NCBI GenBank assembly: GCA_001557505.1
Contig: LSAX01000002.1
Location: 434,001 to 498,000 of the forward strand
Direction: 5' to 3'
Source: Reticulascus tulasneorum
Lineage: Eukaryota > Ascomycota > Sordariomycetes > Glomerellales > Reticulascaceae
Length of the DNA stretch: 64,000 nucleotides
Part shown: one piece after another, positions 56,759-64,000 of the stretch
Layout of the letters: the number at the start of each line of letters is the position of its first letter
Numbering within the stretch: position 1 is the first letter of the stretch
Notes under the pieces: model-generated
Told to the model about the DNA's origin: nothing
The model's database searches: none
Seen by the model: the letters and a program-made list of their open reading frames with translations, nothing else
Program-made: the position numbers and the translations under genes

Positions 56759-58351
56759 ATGATAGTGCTTAAAGAAGGGGGTTCGGTTGGGGTGACGTCC
56801 TGGGAGGAAAACCTCCCTGTTCTTCGTGCGTTGATCGATGGCGATGTCCTTCTACCTGGGGACTCTGAATATGATGCGAGCCTCGAACGCTGGAGTGTGA
56901 CTTGCGTCAAGCCTTCGGTGCGTATCTACATCTCCTCGGTCTAGGACTACACCCCGCGAACATTTGATCTTTGGCGTATATGGTCCAGATTACAAGAGAG
57001 ATAATTAACACAATTACAGGCTCTCGTCGTCCGCCCTTTCAATACCAAAGACGTATCTAGCGCAATCCGCTTCGCGACCTCTCACTCTCTCCCCTTTACT
57101 GTTTGCTGTGGTGGCCATGCAACCTCAGGCTCAAGCTCGTCAACCGGCATGGTAATCCACTTGTCCCGTCTGCGATCCGTGCAAGTCGACACTCTCAACA
57201 AAGAAGTCACCTTCGGCGGCGGCTGTCTCTGGGCCGACGTCGATACGGCATGCTGGGAATATGGGTTTGCCACTGTGGGAGGTACAATCTCGCACACAGG
57301 TGTGGGCGGGCTGATTCTTGGTGGCGGCCAAGGGTTGTTGAGTGGCCGGCATGGGCTGGCGATTGATTGTCTCGAGGAGGTGGAGGTAGTGCTTGCTAAT
57401 GGAGACGTTGTCACGGCGTCGAAGACGGAGAATCTAGATCTGTTCTGGGCGATGAGAGGGGCGGGGCAGTCGTTTGCCGTCGTGACGAAGTTTACGAGTC
57501 GTATATTTCGACAAAGGAGGGTATGGAGTGGCCAGCTCTTCTTCCAAATCACAAAGTTGGCTGAGCTAGTATCGTGGGCAGACGAGTTCGTGACCATGAC
57601 AGATGGGAATCAGTTCGCCATGACGGGCTTTACCTACGGGCCCCCGGGTCCAGATGCAGCGCCACTGCTCTTCGCGCAGGTTTTCCACAACGGAACTGCA
57701 GAAGAAGCTAGAAATGGCGTGTTCAAGAAGCTATTCGAGATGGAACCATTGGATCTGACAAGTGAGATGGACTACCCCATGGCCAACCAGGTGATGGACA
57801 AAGCCATGGCTCACGGCTCCCGAAGAATGAAACACGGCGCAAACATGGTCGCGCCTTTCGACCTTAATCTCTGGAAGGCCACCGCCGGAGGCTTTTACGC
57901 TTACATCCACAGCGAGCTCGCCGCAGGTAACAACATGAGGGACTCGGCCATCGGCGTCGAGCTGCTATCGCTGGACAAGATCCGCTCAGTCGGCCAGACG
58001 GAGACTTCATACGCGAACCGGGGGGGATATTACAACGTCCTCGTGCTTGTGAGCTGGACGGATGAGCAGAAGAACGAAGAGGTTCGGGTTTGGAATCGGG
58101 ATTTCGCAAAACGGTTGAGAGATATGGGCCATGTTGCGGGAAAAAGCGGCGCCGGGGGAGGAGTTGGCATATATGGGAATTACATGAGCTCGGGCATTAC
58201 TGTCCGAGAGGCGTTTGGGGTGAATGCGGAGCATTTGATCGAGCTGAAGAGGAAGTGGGATCCGGAGAATCGATTTGCGAAGATGCAGTGGAGGGCGGGG
58301 GGTTGGGAGAACTCCCTGGCTCGAGCTACGGTTGCGCGTCGCGGTCTGTAG
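56759..58351 (+). CDS. Cytosolic FAD-linked oxidoreductase (BBE-type)
   Basis: Two exons: 56759..56917, 57020..58351, 496 aa. The ATG at 56759 gives MIVLKEGGSVGV; no signal peptide, unlike the two other oxidases in the window. FAD domain: LLPGDSEYDASLERWSVTCVKP, then across the intron ALVVRPFNTKDVSSAIRFA, TVCCGGHATSG with His86 as the covalent-FAD candidate, and GGCLWADVD. GGTISHTGVGGLILGGGQG has Thr where bicovalent enzymes carry Cys. DLFWAMRGAGQSFAVVTKFT closes the domain. The C-terminal BBE region ends GIYGNYMSSG and KRKWDPENRF, with Asn in YGNYM matching the usual Y.NY. It probably oxidises a small organic substrate with O2. The 102-nt intron starts GTGCGT. No neighbour suggests a pathway. 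Confidence 0.9.
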
Positions 58352-59133
58352 AGAAGTGCACGGTTGATGGGAGTGGACTCCATGCAGCGATGTGTCGACA
58401 GATAGAGGAGGTTTTGACAAAGAATACACGATGGTTAAATAAGGCAGAGATGAATATATGACGAAGTGATTGGTTCTCAAAGCATCCACTTTCTATTTCT
58501 TCCCTTTGCATGCTCTGATTCAGCTTTAGCTTGGGATATGGGAATTGGGCAACGTCAACAACGGTCCCATGAACAATCGAGAAAATGGATAGTGTTCTGA
58601 CACTCAAAGGGATAGTGTGCCTCCGGTCAATGTTCCTGATATTTTATATCGAACGCAGACGAGCAGTCCGACAAGCAGTCGGATAACGTGGCTCCATGCA
58701 CCCGAGCTTTTCTACTCAAGATCCCTATAGAGGAACCTCAAAAGTCCGTGATCATAGCTTTGACGCTCGTGTCATTTGAACTTTCTAATTAGACACAACC
58801 TTGTATGAGGAACCTTAGAAATTCTTGACAATAAGTTTAATGCCCAAGCCAGTTGACTTTTCAAATTTTTAGGGGAACCTCACACGACATGCCTCCAATT
58901 ACGCCGACCAGCCGCACGCAGCTATAGAGGCAGTGCCACGTTTCAATAGGTCTCAGCTGGGCATAGCTCAAATTGGTTAGTCATCAAGCCTTGAACCACC
59001 TCATTTTGGATGGGCTGCCTCAGCTACATCGTCCCCCGTCATCTTCTCTTAAAGTATTGCTTCGTACCGCCGGGAAATCATCGTGAATGCTATACCTGTG
59101 AGATGAGAGATTCGTCTCCTGACCACCGAGGCG
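58352..59133. other. Intergenic, upstream of the large STAND gene
   Basis: No gene seen; short frames only. The segment 58650-58900 is AT-rich with GGAACCTC-like short repeats. Confidence 0.45.
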
Positions 59134-62100
59134 ATGGATCCACTCTCGGCCTTGTCAATATCTGCCGCGGTGGTCCAGTTTTTCGATTTTACCACCCAAA
59201 TTGTGTGCAAGAGCAAGGACATCTACAGCTCGGCGAACGGCAGCCTTGCGGAGAATGATACGACGCAAACGGTGGCGGACCGTCTCGAGCAGCTGACAGC
59301 TCCGATTTCCCGATTCAAAATCGAAGCGAATGCCAAGCTACTAGAACGGAGACTGAAGGCGTATCCTGAGGCGAGTCGAGAGGAGATACGGGAACGGGTC
59401 AAGCAAGTCAATGACCATCTAAAACAAATCTGCGGCGAGTGTTCCGTGATATCCAAAGACCTGAAGACTCGTCTTGAGGCGCTGAAAGTGCCAAAACGCA
59501 GCGAAAACAAAAAATGGAAGAGCTTCAGGCAAGCACTGAAGACGGTGTGGTCGAAGAGGGAAATCGATGACCTGGCAGACCGACTGATGCAGCTGAGAGG
59601 GGAACTCGACACCCATGTTCTACTCCATTTGAAGTAAGTCGCGACTCTCTACGCTCACTGCCAGTGCTAACTATGAGACATGAAGAGAGAGCCAGGAAGT
59701 CGAGTCGCTCTATCAGGATGCTCGATTTCAGAAGCTTGATCAGAACACTCGGGCCATTATCAAAGGCCTCGCTGAAGTTCGCCGAACGCAAACAGAAGTG
59801 CTTGAGCGCCATATTGATGACTTGAAGCAATGGCAGCAGCGCGCCGAGGTATCTCGTGCCAATTTAATCCTACAGGAATGCGATGCGCGCAGAACCCGAG
59901 TCGAGCTAGATATCTTGGAGAGCCTTCGGTTTCCGGAAATGAACCACAGGTACGAAGCTGTCGCCCACGAGCACGAAAACACATTTCAGTGGATCCTCAA
60001 AGATCCTAGTGCAACTCAAATGCGATGGGATAGCTTCTCAAAGTGGCTATCATATGGCACTGGAATGTACTGGATTCAAGGTAAAGCTGCTTCTGGGAAA
60101 TCCACTCTGATGAGATTTATATGGAACCATCCCTCGACCTTCAAGTGTCTCAGAGATTGGTCGCACGACTCTGTCTTAATCACAGGCATATTCTTCTTCT
60201 GGAATAGTGGTGTTCAGGAGCAGCGATCTCAAAGCGGTCTGCTTCGGACACTACTGTATGAGGTCCTCAAGCGACAGAAAACGCTCATCGAAGAGGTATT
60301 CCCGGACGAATGGGAAAGAAAATCTCATTTGGTCGCCCACGGACTCGGAATTGGACTCGAATCTCGGAGCCTGGGACAATTGAAACGAGCATTCAACAAA
60401 CTTGTCGGCTTGGCCGGCCCAAAATTAAGGATGTGCTTTTTCCTCGACGGCCTAGATGAATTCGAAGGAGACGCCCAAGATATCGCCGAGTATTCAAGCC
60501 AACTCTCCCAACACTCAGAATTCGCCAAGTTTTGCGTTTCAAGTAGGCCGTGGATGGCCTTCCAGCACATTTTTGATGACACCCCCGGGTTGAGACTCCA
60601 GGATCTGAACAGAGACGATATCGAGAGTTACGTCGGCGATAAGCTTGGGAAGAACCAACTCATGCAAAGACTTCTCAAACAAGATCCTCAGAAGGCGACT
60701 TGGCTTGTTCGCGAGGTGACCGACAAAGCTAGCGGCGTCTTTCTCTGGGTTGTCCTGGTCGTCAAGTCGCTCATTACCGGTCTGCAGAATGGCGATAATA
60801 TTTCACATCTACGACGAAGATTATCGAAATTGCCCGCCGACCTTGAGAGCTTGTTCGATCACATGTTTGACAGAATCGACGTCGAGGACAAGCAGGACTC
60901 GTCCATCATATTCCAAGTCTTCCGCGCAAGTGGAAATGATCTCGATATCCTAACGCTTTACCGGGCACTTCTCTGCTCTAGGCCCCACGAGGCAATGGAG
61001 ATAGAAATTGATCTCACAGCAGCTTCTGATGATAAATATATGGATTTCATGCTTGACATGGATAGAATGGTGTCAAGAGTAAACAGTCGAAGTATGGGGC
61101 TGTTGGAAGTCCATGAAACCCCCTGGGTAGCCGAGCTTTCTGACGATCAAGAAACAAGCAACGGTATTCTTAAATATTCTGAGACGCTAGCTGTTTTCCA
61201 ACCACAATGGCTGCCGACAGAAGCGGAAACGTTACGAAAGTTGCAATGGGACCAAGGCCGAGAAGAATGGAACAAATCCAGGGAGAAGGTTGCCCATGCC
61301 AGCTCTGAAGATGCGCTGGAGGGCAAGCGACATCGCATGCACGTGAACGGTAGCAATCTTGATTCGTTCGAAGACAGCTCTCCACAGTCAGGACAGCCAG
61401 TCGGGTACCTTGATCCACAGAACCTATCTAATGGCTTACAAACACCCCCTGATGAGCAGCATCAACTTGACTGTCGGCAACCCACAGGTACTGAACTGCT
61501 GAGCCCTATATTGCAGTCTCTCCCGTCTCTTGATTCTGGCTCAAAGGGCGGTGGACAAGCGCCTGCAATTAATGGGGAAGCATCTGCGGCAAGCTATCGA
61601 TCCAACGGCGGCTATATTGGCTATCTTCATCGTACCGTTATGGATTATTTGCAGCAAACGCGTGTCTGGGCCAAGATACTGGACCAAACCAAAGGCACCA
61701 GTTTCAATCCATCCACATCTCTAAATATGGCTCTAGTAGTGCAGGCCAAGACCGAGGACCTAGGTCTAGAAGTTGACATTCTTCGCCAGACAGGGTTGAA
61801 AATGTTTAAAAAAGCTGCGAAATGGGTCTCAAGCCCCACAAATCACGATGTCGAGTTGTTGGAGCACTTGGACAGTGTACTGACCTTGTTGCGGCGTTAT
61901 CTGTCGCTGGACGAAGTACACTGGTTGAACAATCATCCGAAGTTAGAAAAGGACAACGAATCGCCACTCAAGTTCCAGACCGATGTTATGGCGGCGGCCT
62001 TGCTATCTCGGACTTTCTGGTTTATCGAGGCAAAGATGGAGCCCAGCACTGCTCCAAAACTCCCTATGCGCCACGGCTTGCCGATTCTTGCATATGCTCT

Positions 62101-62632
62101 CCATTTGCATGCATGGTCTCTACCCATTTCCACAAGCTGTCCAGACCGGGATGTGGTAGAGTGGTGTCTTAAGAAAGGCGCAGACCCCAATGAAGTGTTT
62201 GAAGGCCTTACCGTTTGGCAATATACAATACATGCACTGCACGTCCTCCACAGCAAGGACAAGGCTCTAGATCGTCGAGAAGCTGCTTCGTGGGTCCCGA
62301 TTCTTCAGGTTATGCTGGTCCATGGCGCCGATCCCCATGCCTGTTGCTCGGCAAGCCCATCATGCTTCTCGCAAGGGCTGTGTCTCCCCACTGATGGAGT
62401 ATTAGCTCGAGATTCTCCAGCTATAACCCAACACACTGCTTACCAAGTTGTCCCAAAACCTAGCAGTCATTCAGTCATGGAAGTAGTGAACGATGTCTAC
62501 AAGAGCCGGGGCTCGAATGCAGTTGACGAGCTGCTCAGTGTCCTCAACGAGAAGATCATGGACCGTCGAGAGAAGAACACACATCAGCAGGGCGCTGTAA
62601 AAAGGCTAAAACCAAAGAAGCGACGGCGCTAG
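59134..62632 (+). CDS. Large NACHT-type STAND protein
   Basis: Two exons: 59134..59633, 59686..62632, 1148 aa. The N-terminus MDPLSALSISAAVVQFFDFT is the typical start of fungal NACHT proteins, followed by a helical region to about 220 (Lys/Glu-rich, coiled-coil-like). The NTPase has P-loop GKAASGKS at 299-306 and Walker B FFLDGLDEFEG at 418-428, with FCVSSRPWMAFQ, VREVTDKASGVFLWVVLVVKSL and LPADLESLFDHMFDRI. A C-terminal region contains YLHRTVMDYLQQTRVW (about 813) and degenerate ankyrin-like KKGADPNEV and VHGADPHACC pieces, ending in a basic KRLKPKKRRR. A WD40 or TPR array is not visible. Such proteins act in non-self recognition and regulated cell death; this one's sensor part is poorly defined. 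The acceptor at 59685 keeps frame (KESQEVESLYQD). Confidence 0.9.
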
Positions 62633-64000
62633 GAAGTTCAACATAACGGTATCAGCATGGCCATGTGGAGGAGCTGCGCCGCAGTTAGCACACCTAGCAC
62701 ACGCCCTAGACAGGATGTACAAACCCCGCGCAGGTCAAAGCCACGACAGCACTGGGCAACCCACGAAGAAGGCAACCGTCGGAGTCTAGATTAACATGCA
62801 TGTTATAATTGGATGTTAATCCACGTTAATCTACCTTAGACGGCTTACAACAAGGCATGCCACGGGACCTGTACCGGCACTAAGCACCTGCCGCACACCC
62901 GCCGCACACCTTCTAAGCCACTTCGCCTTGAATATAAATGTGGATTGCTTCAACTCCGGCCGAGGGAGAAGAAAACACACCATGATCACAAGGGTTCAAC
63001 AAATGACCTCCAGAGGTTCCATAATGATACCACAATGCAGCCTTCATGCTGTGCGGCGGTTGGCACTCCCCCTTTGCTTTCCGTTCCTCTTAGACTCTAC
63101 ATAAGAGAGCCCTGTCCCTATGCACAGCAGGTGCTGTTTCTTTTAACTTCTCACACACCATATCTACACATTCTCTATACCATAACCTCATTACGCACTT
63201 AAGAGCCACATGACATGGCGGTCAAGGAGGCATGTCGGGGTGACAACACGAAACACGCGGTTCGAGTGCTTCATACAGCGATCACGAATGGGCTTCCAGA
63301 TCGATCAACAATTAATCACCATGCTGTCCGCAGAAACCTGAAGCCCTGAAGCAAAGATGCTTACTTTCGGGTGATGGAATCTTGGGATGCGTAAGTCCGT
63401 CTATCATAAGCAAGCATTGACGATTGCAAATAACACGTCCTAGGTATCTAGAACAGTTTCCTGTAAGTGATCTGCGTGACATGTAAACCATGAAATATTT
63501 GCCGAAGTCATTGGACTTGACATAAGAGTTAAGCTGGATAAGAAGAAGAAAGGGTAACCACGCGGACCGCATGAGGTATTATGTGTCGTTTCTATAATCA
63601 ATGGGAACGAGAATATCATATTAATATCGAAGAGGAAGTCAAAGAGTTAATGGCCCCAGTATATAAAATTCAACCTCTCTTGAGTGTGATGTAAAATTCC
63701 GTAGCAATGCTAACTAGTGGAAGTATATTGACGGAGAGTTAGCGGACAAGATTGGCTTGTCTAAGGGAAAAAAGAAAAAAAGACCTTCATGATACTTGCG
63801 AGCTATGCCCATATGTATATTGCACCGCATTGAAGTCACAGCTTGACGACCGCAGATGCGCTGAGAAGGCATGCCCAGGAAATTAGAAAGGCAATGATCC
63901 GAACGAGATCTTTCTCAACTGCTCATGCTGCCTTCATGCTTGCGTCTTCACTGTCCATGGCTAATTCATCACCGCTGTTGGAATATTAGCTGCTCATCGC
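62633..64000. other. Intergenic to the window end
   Basis: No supported gene. A TATAAAT box at about 62932 precedes only short frames (62945-63202) without a domain; a minus frame at 63312-63572 is likewise unsupported. AT-rich toward the right end. Confidence 0.4.

Noticed and set aside
1..64000. Biosynthetic gene cluster built on the oxidases, reductase, hydrolase and bZIP
   Set aside because: No PKS, NRPS, terpene synthase, prenyltransferase or RiPP precursor repeat is present, and housekeeping genes lie between the candidates.
1..64000. tRNA genes, CRISPR arrays, transposons
   Set aside because: No A/B-box pair with cloverleaf, no regular direct repeats, and no transposase or reverse transcriptase frames could be found by eye.

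Overview
The window looks like a chromosome segment of a filamentous ascomycete (Pezizomycotina). Most genes carry short spliceosomal introns (48-124 nt, GT..AG, often with CTAAC/CTGAC-like branch sites). The protein families are typically fungal: DUF1996, CBM1, DUF3425 bZIP, AKR13, BBE-type FAD oxidases, fungal STAND NTPases, Ctk2 and Naf1. There are no operons, rRNA, recognisable tRNA, intact transposons or CRISPR arrays. Exon joins were worked out by hand from splice signals and frame continuity. Every multi-exon model adds up to a whole number of codons, but none has transcript support.

Layout. 0.6-2.3 kb: secreted DUF1996 protein ending in a cellulose-binding CBM1 (-). 3.8-4.6 kb: a probable decayed gene of a Cys-rich membrane protein (-). 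5.4-7.9 kb: ribosome-biogenesis L1-domain protein (+) converging on palmitoyl-protein thioesterase (-). 8.7 kb: tiny secreted peptide. 9.9-12.5 kb: a 429-codon unknown ORF that overlaps the start of the CTD-kinase cyclin gene ctk2 (+). 13.2-20.9 kb: accessory stretch with a six-cysteine small secreted protein, a DUF3425 bZIP regulator, a 396-aa secreted protein and a four-cysteine secreted protein. 22.1-25.3 kb: convergent aldo-keto reductase and secreted FAD oxidase. 28.1-34.6 kb: multi-pass membrane protein, SET-domain protein with a signal peptide, and PHO89-type phosphate transporter with an upstream CACGTGGG element. 37.4-44.9 kb: a second FAD oxidase, a NACHT-ankyrin STAND protein and a beta-lactamase-fold hydrolase, all on the minus strand. 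47.8 kb: ten-cysteine secreted protein. 48.8-55.5 kb: conserved genes naf1 and a Fus1-like TM/SH3 protein. 56.8-62.6 kb: a third, cytosolic FAD oxidase and a large second STAND protein.

Housekeeping genes (utp30-like, ppt1, ctk2, pho89, naf1, SH3 protein) alternate with accessory genes (small secreted Cys-rich proteins, STAND receptors, solitary oxidases) and with gene-poor spacers of 1-3 kb. No PKS, NRPS, terpene or RiPP-type backbone gene is visible, so the three oxidases, the reductase and the hydrolase do not form a recognisable biosynthetic cluster. The strongest leads are the small secreted Cys-rich proteins, two of which are seen whole only after correct splicing, the two differently built STAND proteins, the DUF1996-CBM1 fusion, and the ORF overlapping ctk2.
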